DNA from: Dirofilaria immitis
Taxonomy: Eukaryota; Nematoda; Chromadorea; Rhabditida; Onchocercidae
Length of the DNA: 64,000 nt
Direction: 5' to 3'
NCBI GenBank assembly: GCA_024305405.1
Contig: JAKNDB010000109.1
Location: forward strand, 1,612,001 to 1,676,000
Shown here: piece after piece, positions 23,301 through 35,688 of the stretch
Layout of the letters: each line of letters begins with the position of its first letter
Numbering within the stretch: position 1 is the first letter of the stretch
Program-made: the position numbers and the translations under genes
Notes under the pieces: model-generated
What the model was told of the DNA's origin: nothing
Database searches by the model: none
The model's input: only the letters and a program-made list of their open reading frames with translations

Positions 23301-26300
23301 ATCTGTCGAAAGTATACGGTAGAAGAAAGAGAACGTGTTTACAACCATACAGTCGAAACAATCTAACCGACCTTTTTGAAAGTACTACGCCAATCAGCAG
23401 CCACATTACAGACATGCATAACTGCTTCTGGGTCATCACTATTCACGTGGAATATTGGACACCCAACGACACGTCCAATGTCCGTACAATAGGGGATGAT
23501 CGAGAACATCGTGGATCAGTTGTAAAACCAATCTAAATCACTAATTCTAGGACCCCGAATGTGCATTGTAAAATAATTTTCAATGACATATTAATACAGT
23601 TTTTAAAGAATTTTAGAAATGTGATTATTTAAAGAAAATATAAGTGTAATAAAGTTTGAAGTGAAGATATCACACCACTTACCTGGTTATTAACGACAAG
23701 ATGGATAGTTCCATGGGTAGTATAAGCCTTTAAATCGTTAAGATTAAATGTTTCCATAACAACACCTTGTCCAGAAAATGCTGCATCACCATGCAATAAA
23801 ATTGCCATTGTACGATCACCATTTTTATCACCATTGTAAAATGATTCCGCTCGTACTTTTCCCAAAACTATAGGATCAACAGCTAAAAAGTGAAAGCGAG
23901 AACATCGATTGGCAAGACTATTTGAAATAAAATCCTCGAACCTTCCATAAAATCAAGCGAAAACCAACGGATTTCATACTACATAGCATTTGGCAATGTA
24001 ATTAACCCAGAATTATAAAAACTACCTAGTTTTTGGTCTTTTGTCTTGTTTTTGAACGTTGTCAAACAACAAGTGTATAGCCCCATCCGATTTTTGGGAG
24101 AACGTGGTGGGACTAAATAATAAGTCACCACTGCTATCGTTTTCTCCGGAAAAAGATCGCAAGTTAACCTTCAAGATGGGATGGATTTGCAACAACAGCA
24201 ATTTTAATTTTTCTTCCAGAAACTCGATTGAAACGCTCTAAGGAAATACCAAGATGGTATTTTACATCACCCGATCCTTCATCAGCCGGTTCCAATGTAG
24301 AAAACTGAGACAGAATCACTGGCAAAGGTTGGCGACAAACATTTGCTAATATATTTAACCGTCCCCTAAAAACTGTCTCTCCACTATAAAAAGGATTTTC
24401 GAAAAAAAAACGATGAAACGGATGAAGTTATATATTTATATGAAAGTATTCCTCTGTCTTATCGAAGGTAATTCCAAAGCAAATACCTAACTTAAAGTTC
24501 CGTTTTAAAAATTGTGGGATTACCGATGAGGCATTCCAATCACGACAGAATCAACACCAGCCGCACTAGATGCATCGATTACTTGTTTGGCAGCTGGTAT
24601 TAAAACTTCGCAACCCTCGAGACCAAATCGCTTTTCACTTGGCCACTATAACTTGATAGAATAATTTCTAAAGTGATTTTAAAGTAAATATTCAGCTGAA
24701 AATCACATTAAAACCACAAAGGCCAGATTTTCAAACAATAACTGCTGTTGAATGCAATCGAAATTTGAATCAAGGAAGAAAAAAATACATTCACACGACT
24801 GGTTATTTTTCTCTTTAGCAACTTCTCATCTCAATCAACGTATGATTATGATGAAACTTCGTTAGGTAAATGCATAGGAAATGATGTATCATCTTTACAA
24901 TATCCCAAGTCAAGATCCGCACTTCTACTGTAGAATAAATGTGCGCAAAATAATGAACCAACATGAAAATGATTCACACAAGATACCATTATACCTTTTA
25001 GCCAAAAATTCTTCAAATTTTGTAGATCGAATTAATCGCTCGAATAATGTTTTCTTTGCTCATGCGTAAGTTCTGATGCACAAGGCTTTTCGAATCTTTT
25101 ACGAACCCATTCCAACTGTTCAAAGTTGGTCAAGTGCATGTATTCAATTCCCGTATGTGAACAATAAATAGCCTAAAACACAGAGAAAGGCCGAATGTTT
25201 CAAACAATTATTGACACCTTGCTGCTTTAGACAGCAACTGAGAAGAATACCTTCAGGCGACTGATTATATCTTTTAATTTCAGCGACTTCTTATCCCCAC
25301 CAATGAATGTTGACATTGGCAAAAGAAATTCTTTATCCATGTCAGCATCTGTGAGCCCATAAAATGCTGGATCAAGTTCTGCAGGTGTAGTATCAGTCAA
25401 TCCCACATTATTGATTCCCAATGGATCCAAATCTGCGATATTGTGCCCACGAGTCTGCAATTGGTAATTCAGACTTTTACAAATAACAAATTGAAATGTT
25501 AAAATGTTGGAGAATATGTCTGAAATTACCTGATAACTTCTGATCAAAAGTTGAACTTTGAGATGTTTATCTATAATCTGTCCCGATACATCTAGTGTGC
25601 TTCCAATTTGCGGTGTAGGCGATACAACAGATGAAAGAGAATTAGAAACTAATCCTTTAGGAGGTGCAGAATATGCTTGTCCAGGTGGCAAGCCTAAAAA
25701 TTCAGTTAATGTAAAACTAGTTGCAATAATGTATGGAAAATAAGAAAAATTAAGCATATGAAATATAATATCGTAAGAGAGCAAACTTACTTCGCTCGAC
25801 ATTCTGGAAATAAGCATTCCATGAGGGATGAACCGATGTTGGACTTTGTCGCCATGCTTCATACATCTGTTCAATGTAAACTGTTGAAGTACCGTTCATA
25901 AATGGCTCCTCCTAAACATAAAAGAATTAACTGCTTTCCACTATGTTCAATTTTTTGGAAACTTCTTAAATGCACAACATTTGAATGCTAGCATGTCTGG
26001 TGACATACTGCACTTATAACTCTTTTATCTTATTGAGTGTCAAATAAAATCATCATATGTCTTGAAATTGTGCTCAGATCAATTCAAGAAGTATCATCTG
26101 GTCAGCAAAAAATGATCCACATTGAATCTCAATAGACTTTTTAATTACCAAAAATAATTTTTAATCATGAAAAAACTGTGAACGATTACTTTGACAGAAG
26201 TAGCAGCGGTGAATTTGTGACGTAGTCCAGAAATAATGCATTGTTTTCTCGTTAGTTTGCTCCTAGATACTGCAATACTGGAGAATTTTCGACGTCCTAG

Positions 26301-26348
26301 TAATGTAAGTAATACCCTATTTTTCAAGAAATTTGTTCCTCGCATCAT
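20383..26348 (-). CDS. ogdh-1: 2-oxoglutarate dehydrogenase E1 (thiamine-diphosphate subunit), mitochondrial
   Basis: E1o decarboxylates 2-oxoglutarate in the TCA cycle and passes the succinyl group to the E2 lipoyl domain. The minus-strand exons cover essentially the whole family protein. The first exon (26348-26190) encodes an Arg/Ser-rich, acid-poor leader typical of mitochondrial import. The next starts [20 protein letters not shown] (25911-25791), the standard E1o N-terminus. Then follow [32 protein letters not shown], the thiamine-diphosphate motif [20 protein letters not shown], the IGFTTDPR and [11 protein letters not shown] blocks, [37 protein letters not shown] and a C-terminus ending GFISG. 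The frame loses one A at about 25050 and one C at 23492-23495 (CCCC in the coding sense), both inside conserved blocks. The usual RRHGHNE reads RRYGHNE here. It is convergent with PARG and divergent from ubc-1. Confidence 0.95.
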
Positions 26349-29004
26349 CCGTTTCTTTTTTCGAACACTGCAACCAAACTGACCGCTCTCTTGAAATATG
26401 GTTATCGTAAATGTGAAAAACAACCGCTTTATTCGCCTTATAACGTCTTGCTTGAAAAATAGTAAACAATGAACAGTCATGGCAAGGAAATATTATTAAG
26501 CACTGCTGTACTTTCGAACTCGACATTTTCGGCTTGATACTTCTAAACTGACAACACAACTAATATAAAAAAAAAAAACTGTTTTGCGGTAACAATGATT
26601 TAAAAATATTTAAACTAACGACTAAGTACTTTCAAATAGTACGATATAATGATTTTCATAAGAAAAACTCGTTTTTTTACCGTGAAATATTTCATCACAA
26701 ATACATTAACTATTGTTTAAAGCTTTTCACTACTTTTAGATTTTTCATAATTTTTTTTTTTGTAAGCAAAGCGGGGAAAAATATTTTATTTGCTAGTAAG
26801 CTACAAATCCTCTTGAAATTGTCTACTTAAGGTGAAGCATATATATAAACATATAATAAAAATAACACATAAGCAAATGTAAATAAAGGAAAAGAAGAAC
26901 TCCGCTGAATTACAATAATCAAAACCAAAAGATATTTTCTGTCCGAAAAGAATTAAGAAATTAAAGATCAGCAGATAGAAAACGTAATTTCTCCTTTTTT
27001 AAAAAAATATATCTAAATCATCACATTTTTATACATGTCAAAGATTGTTCGTGAAGAAATAAAAATAATGGATCCATAAAAAGTGCAGAATCTGTAGAAA
27101 TCTCTATAATTTAGATCGCTTTTAACAACCTCACTAAAACTCTAATCGACATATTTTACAACTAAAAACAAAAAGTCTAGAATGGGAAAGGCAATGATTA
27201 TATATGGCATATACATATAGCATGTGAAACAACCCATAAGTACTTTCAATAATTTCATGAAAATGTATGATTTTGTGAATTAAGTTTAAGTCAGATTTAT
27301 TAATCATATTGTCAGATGAGGATCATAAGATTAAACATCAAAAAACCTTGATGTATGTACATTTGTCAGTAGACAACTAACTGAGCGCAAAACGCTAAAA
27401 TGATTGCTTCATATCGTGATTACTCGATCAATTCTGAAATAACAAAACTTCCGCAACATATCAAACTAAAAAAAAAAAGAAAACTACTTCGCACGCCCCT
27501 ATCGTGGAAAGTAAAGCAAATGGCTTGCCCATGTGAACATCTCAAACCTACTTATCATGTGAAACTTCAACATTTTGAGAACAGGCCGCGGCCGCACTTC
27601 CAATGTTCTCATTCTGGTCCTCACGTTTTGTTTTTTCTTCTTGGAGGTGGTTGTGATGCGTCAGGTGATGTTAGCCGTTGTTGCTTAGTTTTGTCGGACT
27701 TTGAGAAGTTTGATTATCTTAACTTCTGCTTCCATCTCAACTCTTCCTCATCCATGCAGAATTTTGACATCGAATAGTTGCTGTATTCGTCAGCTGTTAA
27801 AAGTGTTTTTGACATGTGTATAATAAAAGAAAGTGTTGTAAGGTATTACTTTATCTTTTTTCTTGATACTGTTTATAAACAACCAGTGGATTGAACGATA
27901 GTTTGATAGTTGGTAATTAACTGAATAGGCTGCCAATGATCCGTCAAAAGTTGGCATTTAGCTGATGTTTGATAAGTCATTAGTAATCTATTTCTTTAAT
28001 CGCCTAATCAATTCGCTAAATAGAATTGTTGATAGTACACTAATTTGGAAATAGACCGGAATTTAGTGTTGTATTAATTGTGCATTGAAGAGACCTGTCG
28101 TGAAGAGCACTCATTTTCTTAAAAACTTTTCCACTGGGATATTATGGAAGTCATTCAGAATTTAGATGATGACCAACACACAAACCATAGAAAACAGTTA
28201 TTTTGTCAGCTTTTCGCCCTTTCCCATTTCTGATTATTCTGTGATATGTAGATGAAACCACATCCAGAGAGATTTTCATTTGATGAGCAGAGCGTTAGAA
28301 TGGAAATGTGGCTTCATGGATATTATTATTAGAGCGATATTTCTGAGTTATTTTCTTTCTTTTTCTTTTGTTTTTTTTTTTGAATGCTAAACATGGCTAT
28401 GAATTCCATCCAATTTTCGACTTTATTTCACAGTTTCGCATAGTTTTTGCGAAACAGTTGACTATATTCCGTATATATGTTTGTATAGCGTGTGATGTAT
28501 GTGCATATATGTGTGCGCGAATGCGTGCATATGCGCGTATATTTATATTCCTGCTTGTGTATATGAATAAATAAGTTTATAGGTTTGGTTTGAAGATTAT
28601 TCGCTGATATTTTAATAAATCAATTCTGCATGATCAGCGGTGATTGTGATTTTCTATGCAAGTTTATCATCTAAAATCTATTGTCACTCCTTCTCTGTGC
28701 AGTCTTGCACTCTTATGTGTATAATCTGTTCCCTTTCCATTTTTCATGCTATTGTCCATTTTACGTTTTCCTGACTACTTTAGGACTGAATAGTTTTATA
28801 AAGTTCTTTTTCTTTTTTTTTTTTTTGGAAGTTCAATCGATTAGGCTTTGAACGTGCTCGGTATTCCTTTTATCAGTAATGTTGTTATGCTTTCCGTGTT
28901 TTCCTGTAGATAAATCGCATATCGTTGTGATTTCTTTTCAACATTTTTTGTTAAAAATTATTAAACTGTGATAGTTTTGGTTACAGTGCTTGCGTGAGTA
29001 AGCA
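26349..29004. other. Divergent intergenic region between OGDH and ubc-1
   Basis: It holds the presumptive promoters of both genes. An open frame at 27400-27777 (+, 125 codons) has no recognisable domain and no splice or codon support. A NotI-like GCGGCCGC at about 27588 is a rare GC-rich spot. T-rich tracts occur at about 28372 and 28812. Nothing else was identified. Confidence 0.5.
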
Positions 29005-30085
29005 ATGACGACACCATCACGGCGACGTCTGATGCGAGATTTCAAGAAGCTGCAGGTATAACTTTTGTCATCAGTATTACTTTACGCTAATTTAACTTGT
29101 AGTATTTAGATTTTTTTAAATGAATTTTTAAGGAGGATCCACCTGCTGGTGTCAGTGGTGCTCCAACAGAGGATAATATCCTAATGTGGGAAGCGATCAT
29201 TTTCGGTCCGCAGGATACACCATTTGAGGATGGTACATTCAAGTTAACCCTTGAATTCACTGAGGAATATCCTAATAAGCCTCCTACCGTGAAATTTGTC
29301 TCGAAAATGTTTCATCCGAATGTTTATGCTGATGGTAGTATCTGTCTTGATATTTTGCAGGTATTTTTACATAATTTTTATGGGCTTCTTGTGGTAAGTG
29401 ATGGGAGGACGACAGATAGAAGATGGTAAAGAAAAAAAGAATTCAGCTGAGGATGGGAGATTGTTTTGGTATATAAAATGGGAAGTCCGCCTCTCTCATT
29501 TTATTCATGTTAGAGGCGACTTTTCTAACTAATGACTATATCGTGTACTGCAATATTCTGCCGTACACTCTTTTGCAGAATAGATGGTCTCCAACTTACG
29601 ATGTTGCCGCTATCTTAACTTCCATCCAATCACTGTTAGATGAACCAAACCCAAATAGTCCTGCTAATTCACTCGCTGCTCAGCTTTATCAGGAAAATAG
29701 ACGGGAGTACGAGAAAAGAGTGCAACAAATTGTTGAACAGGTTCGTGTCGAATCTACTTCTACATAAAAGATTATTGTTTATAGTTCAGATTTAATGACG
29801 TTTGTATAGTTTATTTCTCGTTTGTAGTTGAATACAAGGAATGTGCTTCCAAAGTTTATTGCTGAACTTAAATTTAGTCAATATAAGGCCTATATGATAA
29901 TAGTTATGCTGATGATTTAAACTGTTCAGTCGTGGCTTAATTTTGGAGAAAATGAGGGAGAAATGGAGGCGAAAGAAGGTGGAGATAGTGATGATGAAAT
30001 GGATCATGACCACGATGACCCACAAATGCCTTCTGCTTCTGGCGCAACGCGATCAAACAATGGTGGTGCTTCGTCCTCTACCTGA
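29005..30085 (+). CDS. ubc-1: Ubiquitin-conjugating enzyme E2, RAD6/UBE2A type with acidic tail
   Basis: Four exons: 29005-29055, 29133-29360, 29579-29740 and 29930-30085. The first begins [17 protein letters not shown], nearly the invariant RAD6 N-terminus. The second carries [11 protein letters not shown], the HPN motif in [12 protein letters not shown] and the catalytic cysteine in GSICLDIL. The third contains [13 protein letters not shown]. The fourth, after SWLNF, is an Asp/Glu/His-rich tail followed by Ser/Asn and ends in SSST. Yeast RAD6 and nematode UBC-1 have such tails, whereas vertebrate UBE2A/B do not. The enzyme takes ubiquitin from E1 onto the cysteine and works with RING E3s such as RAD18 and BRE1 in post-replication repair and histone H2B ubiquitination. 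All splice phases agree and no frameshift is seen. About 190 residues. Confidence 0.96.
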
Positions 30086-31480
30086 TATTTTTCCACTTTT
30101 CTGGAATGGTGGTGTCGTTTTCAGATGTATGAATTTGGTGTAATCTGCTCTTTTGTTATAATTTACAGTTATTAGCAGTTTATTGCTTTCGACGTGCTTA
30201 TGTACAATGGTATGTTTGGAGACAAAGTTGGTACTGCATACTTCAGGCGATACGTGAAGAACTTTCACTACTTATAGAGTTCAAAAGATACATGCGTCAC
30301 TATTTTGTGAATTTGTTATTTACAACTACTATTTCAGATTTCCTAGAGATACACATGGTCACTTTGTTTGAATGGAATTTGTCATGCTCTCCGTTTGTGA
30401 ATTTGAGGCAAGTGCGGCATTGCATATAGACAATTTTCGATTTTCGCATGTAATTGAATTAAAGAATACTCGGATTGATTCCAAAAATCACCCCAATGAT
30501 GTGTAGATCTTTGTTTCTGTTATATTCGGAAATTTAAAAAAATTACAACTGATACAGTATCTCAGTACATATTACGAGTGATATATAATTTTTCTGGAAT
30601 TATAGGATATCTCCAGGAGATCGGTAACATAAATGTACATCGATTTTATTGTCTTTTTCTGGTATTTCGAATCAATGATGCATTATTTCTCTTTATTCCT
30701 TCATATTTTTTTTTAATGAATCATTACACCTGGTATTTGCTGTGTTTATGATATATGAATTTGTGGGATTTCCACAGAATAGTTTATCAATATTTCATTA
30801 GTACTTCGTCGCCAGGAATTTACTTTCCAAAAACTAATTTGGAAACGACAGTAAAATTGTTAAATATATCAAAAGAAACAAGTGATATTAAGGTTATGAA
30901 ACAATTCAGAAAACCAATCAGAAATTTTTGCATATATTTATTTTTCATTCCGTATTATTGCTTGTAACTCTCTGTATGATGTTCGTGTAAATGTGTACCA
31001 TGTATCGGAGTGTTGCGTATGTCGTGTTTTTGTTCCTTAGTATCATTTATCATGGAGATATCAACTTGGGAGATGCGGATTTGTGTGATTAGTTTGTTTT
31101 TATCAATTAAATACTCTGATAGTACGTATTATACTTTGATGAAACAGATTTAAAAAACTAAAAGTCTGTGGTTTAGCACCATACATGATGCAGCCAGACA
31201 ATTAGATGAAAATATATGCAGAAATTAATGATCTGTAGTTTGAAGGTGAGAAAGCTTAAATGGAGGCTTATTTGACGAGTAATCCTTATGTATGATTCTG
31301 CCCGCGTTATTTCAAGATTGGTGGTAGTTATCAATAATCCTGATCTTCGGAATGTGTTTTGATGTTAGCAGATCCTTCGTAAGCACGATTTTAATTTCAC
31401 TAATAGTTTTATATGGCATTAGTGTCAGACTTGAGTTTTTAATTTTGTTCTTTATGGGTAACAAGTTTCTGGATCGGCAA
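30086..31480. other. Intergenic, probably ubc-1 3' UTR and spacer
   Basis: No coding exon was supported. The sequence is AT-rich with moderate complexity. Part of it is likely the ubc-1 3' untranslated region. The spacing of about 1.4 kb to the TBC gene is too long for typical nematode operon spacing. Confidence 0.5.
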
Positions 31481-31559
31481 ACACAATTCAGGAATTGGTA
31501 GTATGGACCGACCGAATAAAACACAATTCAGGAATTGGTTGTATGGATCGGTCGAATAA
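31481..31559 (+). repeat. 40-bp tandem duplication of acceptor plus start codon
   Basis: Two near-identical copies (31481-31519 and 31521-31559). Each contains the sequence ATTCAGGAATTGGT followed by an ATG (31503 and 31543). The copies differ at about four positions. Only the downstream ATG opens the TBC1D7-like frame. The upstream one opens a frame of about 19 codons that stops within the second copy. Confidence 0.9.
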
Positions 31560-34284
31560 TTTCCGTACCAATTATGTTGGTCGTATGGTTGGAGATAAAG
31601 CGGAATGTAGCCGATTCCAGATTGAAGAGCAAATTTTGCGTGAAGATTCTGACGTTGACCTAACAAAATTAGCACAATTCGCCTTCAAACACTATGTTCC
31701 CAAAGTTCATCGTGTAGCAATTTGGAAACTGTTGCTAAGTTGATATTTCATTTGAAAATTTTTTTTTAATTTTGGAAAACCAAGTTTTTTTTCTTTACAG
31801 TTCATTTATTTTGATGAGGTACTGGTGATGACTCTAATTTACATTTTTTTCGTATTTTTAAATCAGTATCTCCCATGAAACTCGATTTGAAAATGTCATT
31901 TTATTGCAGTAGTAATGAAAGAAATAAGGGCAAGGAATGTCTTGATGACCGGTGCTACCGGCTTCTAGATATTTCTGTCTAGCATGCAATCACAGCATTG
32001 TCACTGACAGATACGCTGCTTGAAATACCATATCAATAATAATTTTGAAAAAATAGATCAAATGACAAATCTTTAGAATGTCAAAAATTTATTTAGGAGT
32101 ATCAGCAACTGCACCCGAAGTGAGGAAAGATATAACGGAACATCGAATACAAGAAGTTAGTTTAAGTTTTCGTATTTTCATTTGAAATATTATTATAACT
32201 TTTTCTACTTACTCAAGATAATGGATTATATCACGATGGTTATTAAGTTACAGTCATTGAGAATCCTTGTCGTTATAACTAACTTGGGAATAATTATAGG
32301 CTTTGTTTCTCAATTCTTCTTTGGCTAGTTATCAGATTATTACTATTGTATTAAGAAGTGCTTTTTCATCATTTTTCCGACGTTTTGGTGCTTTACTTCA
32401 AGTAATAGTTTATTTGATAATGTAAAATTACTTCCCTATAGTCATTCTTAATAATGACAATTACAGCGATACATAGATTTTTATTTTTTTAGGAGCTTAT
32501 TTCTCCTAATTAAAATGCTTTTTATTGTTTTCTTTCTTTTTTGGAATGGTATATTCTTTTACTGTTTTCTTGCAATAAGCAAGAGGCAAGAAGCGGATTA
32601 ACTTTCGTCAGATAAGTATCTCATCAATTATCGCTTTGAAGATAATTAGAAACTGAATATTACATATTACTTGATATAACATTAATAATCCTTGCTGTTT
32701 TAGGCAGAAGTTTTATTGTCATCACTTCGCGCGATGCGATTAAACACCAAGAAATCACTTAGCGATAAAGATTTGGAGGTAGAATATCATCCGTCGGCTG
32801 TTGATATTGTACGAATGATTAAACTTGGAAATGAGACTGTACTGCATGGCAACCAGTATTCTTCGGAAATGGAGTTTCAAGCACAGTTAGCGGTAAATCT
32901 TTTTGAATTAAAATTGTATAATTATTCGCAAAATTCAGAAGTTATTTAATTGTCTTTAGCTCGAAAATACATTTATTTGTTGGAAAACTTTCTACTTTTA
33001 TTTTATTAAATCTTTTTTGTCTAACAATTCACTTTAGTGTTTTTGAAAGTTCAGATTAAAATCCAAAAAAATTCGTCCAAGTTATCACAGAAACAGTTAT
33101 TAATAAAAGTAAACTTAGAGATCGCCGAACAAATGTCAATAATTTGTGAATCAAATTGGGTCGACACTTTCTGGTTGACAAAGGTCTTCGATGAATTATT
33201 GTCTCATATCTTTACTGAAAATATCCTTACAGAAGTAAGTGGTTTTTGTTTTTAAGTGGGTTCTGCTTAAATTTCATAACAAATCGTTTCTCAATGTTAT
33301 CTTTTCTCTTCTGCACTGTTAGCATAACATTACCTATGAGTTCGCTTTATCTCTAACTTTAGATGGATTTTCATCGTCCGATATTAATTGATTATCTTTA
33401 GCATCCAGTCATGAATTAAGCGTGTTCACTTAGATAAAAATTGAGTGCTATGAGTAATCAGCATTGATAATTTTAAAACAAGATTATTTTATTTAGGTTG
33501 TCGATAGCTTAAAAATCGGCTTATCAAGGCTTATGCAGAAATGATCGATTTTAATGAACTTAATCAGAAGAATATGCCGATAAATTTTTGGATACGATGT
33601 GGTGGAGCAGTTGTGTTTGATCATGAACCCTTGTTAAAGTACTTTTTCTAAAATTATGATTTTCATGGCCAATATTTGGTGGAGCGATTGTACACTTATA
33701 TTACTATGAACATTTCAGTTTGTGGGATAAAATTTGCAGTTCTGCTGATTGTGGCGTAATCAAGTTATTATCGACAGTAATCTACAATTATCTTGTTGAA
33801 CTGAAGCCATATTTACGAAATTTACAGGTAATACTAACGTTTGATTCGAAATATAATAAATTTATGATATTGACTTACTTGATGGAATTTATATGAGTTT
33901 TTCTGTAATACTGGTTATTCAGCTGAGCGCTCTAGTCCTTGAGATTGAGCTGCATCTCGGACCATAAGAATTCTGAATTTGAACCAATAGCGAATTCACT
34001 ACTTTAATGATAAAGAAAATTTTGATTCCAAGCAAACATAGGTGACAGCATCTTGATAATTATTTTATTTTCTAAGTTCAGTGGATGTTTTTTAAAAAGG
34101 ACGATTTTAGTTCAGAAAAGAAATTCTAAATTTTTTTGATAATATTGGTAGTCTATTTCAGATCAATGATTTTGCACTAGGCAAAGGGATTTTGTCAGTC
34201 AAGGCTCAAAATGCTATCATAAAGAATTCCATTGATAGTATACTTCAATCTGGAAAGTTTTGTTCAAAAAAATATGAAACATAA
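31543..34284 (+). CDS. TBC1D7-like TBC-domain protein
   Basis: TBC1D7 is the third subunit of the TSC complex, which restrains Rheb and mTORC1. Exons begin at the ATG in 31543 and lie at about 31543-31735, 32096-32158, 32704-32893, 33111-33234, 33497-33640, 33720-33828 and 34162-34284. The first exon has the family-like RTNYVGRMVGDKAECSRF and the TBC A-box equivalent KVHRVAIWKLLL. Later exons contain NWVDTFWLTKVFDELL, MPINFWIRCGGAVV and NLWDKICSSADCGVIKLL, in the order seen in TBC1D7. About 250-290 residues, consistent with the human protein of about 293. The canonical catalytic Arg-finger motif IxxDxxR and the YxQ motif are not seen, as in TBC1D7, so a scaffold role is more likely than direct GAP activity. 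One A is missing at 33511-33515. The start is preceded by a duplicated acceptor-like sequence. Confidence 0.82.
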
Positions 34285-35688
34285 TAAGTTCATTGAAATC
34301 ACCCGTAATTGTTACGAATTTTATGATACACTTTCATTGACACGAAGAGTTCTTTTATTGATTCTCATATTTTGTTCACCTCGTTTTGTTTGACATATGA
34401 TAAAAAGTTTCTATTCAGTAGGCGATCGTTATCATTTTTGGTAATAATGTTAAATCATTATCTCCGCTGATATTCGCAAATTCCCGAATTAAGCATGTAA
34501 AATAATTCGAATTATTGGAAGTCCAAGAATCAGTCTCGCTTGTATCATACTCTATCCCAAAATATAACATGTAGTCAAGTAGGATGCTGTAAAGAAATCT
34601 TCGTACTTAGCAAATATAAATTGGCAGTGAGTTAATTGGTTGGTGGATAAAATTATTTTAATTTACCGAAATTTTGTATGATTTACTCAAAAATCAAAAT
34701 TTCTATAACTTTGAAAATCCGTATAAATACTATTGAACAGAACGTATCTCATCGAGCATTCAGTATTATTTTGTGCAGCTTTAAGTTTTAATTTACCTCA
34801 TCCCGAAATTCAGCGAGTTTAAATCTCTATGGAATTAGATCAGCCATGTTTCAGACCGGAGAAACGAAATTTTTATTTGTGAAATTTAATATGCTTTTTT
34901 TTCTATGTAATTTAAATGAATAGGCCAGGCAAATCGTTGCTCTGTTATTATCTGTATTTTACATCATATTTGTTTCGTTATGATTTATCTGAAAATTCTA
35001 TTCAGAAATCTCTCAAGTTTTTATGGAGAAAAAAATATACTGGGAATGTGATGACAAAAAAATGCAAAATATTTTTTCTATTTTGTAATTTAAAAGAAAA
35101 AATTTCGATGTATATCGAAAGTCACAACTCATATTTACCAATTAGTTCCACTCACAATTCTTATCCTTGCTTGGATTCATCAGATACGTAAATGTATATA
35201 TATATATATAGGCCTGAATTTCCATCTTAATGACGGGGACATCTGGATTTAATTGTTGCAACATATTTGGTGACCAGATATTCTTAATTAACAATGTTCC
35301 TATCAAAAAAGTCCTCTTGGTCATTCTTCATTTCTTAAATCGTTGTATTGCATATGGTATACAATAATTATTTTTTTATTGCCTGGAAATTTATGTAACA
35401 TTCTGGAAGCGATCAAATGTTACAGGTTTGATACTTCTGTTTCAAGGACGTATTCAATAATCAATGACAAGCGAGGGATGTAGGTGTATATAAATCAGTT
35501 CATACTGTATGGAGTTCATATTCTTACTTTCAACACTTTCGAAGATTTCCGAAATAAACTCGAAAGTGATAATGTCTATAATTTTATGTTACGATTAATA
35601 TAAGGTGAAATTAAATATTTTTACTAATTCAGTCGATATTTGATTCATTCTATTCGTTCATTTCCATCACAGCAACTCTAATGTTTAG
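34285..35688. other. Intergenic, no gene seen
   Basis: AT-rich sequence with a short (TA)n tract at about 35196-35212. Open frames at 34916-35191 lack splice support or similarity. Confidence 0.5.

Noticed and set aside
27400..27777. 125-codon open frame on the plus strand
   Set aside because: No recognisable domain, no signal peptide and no splice or homology support. It lies in the divergent OGDH/ubc-1 spacer and has mixed composition typical of a chance frame.
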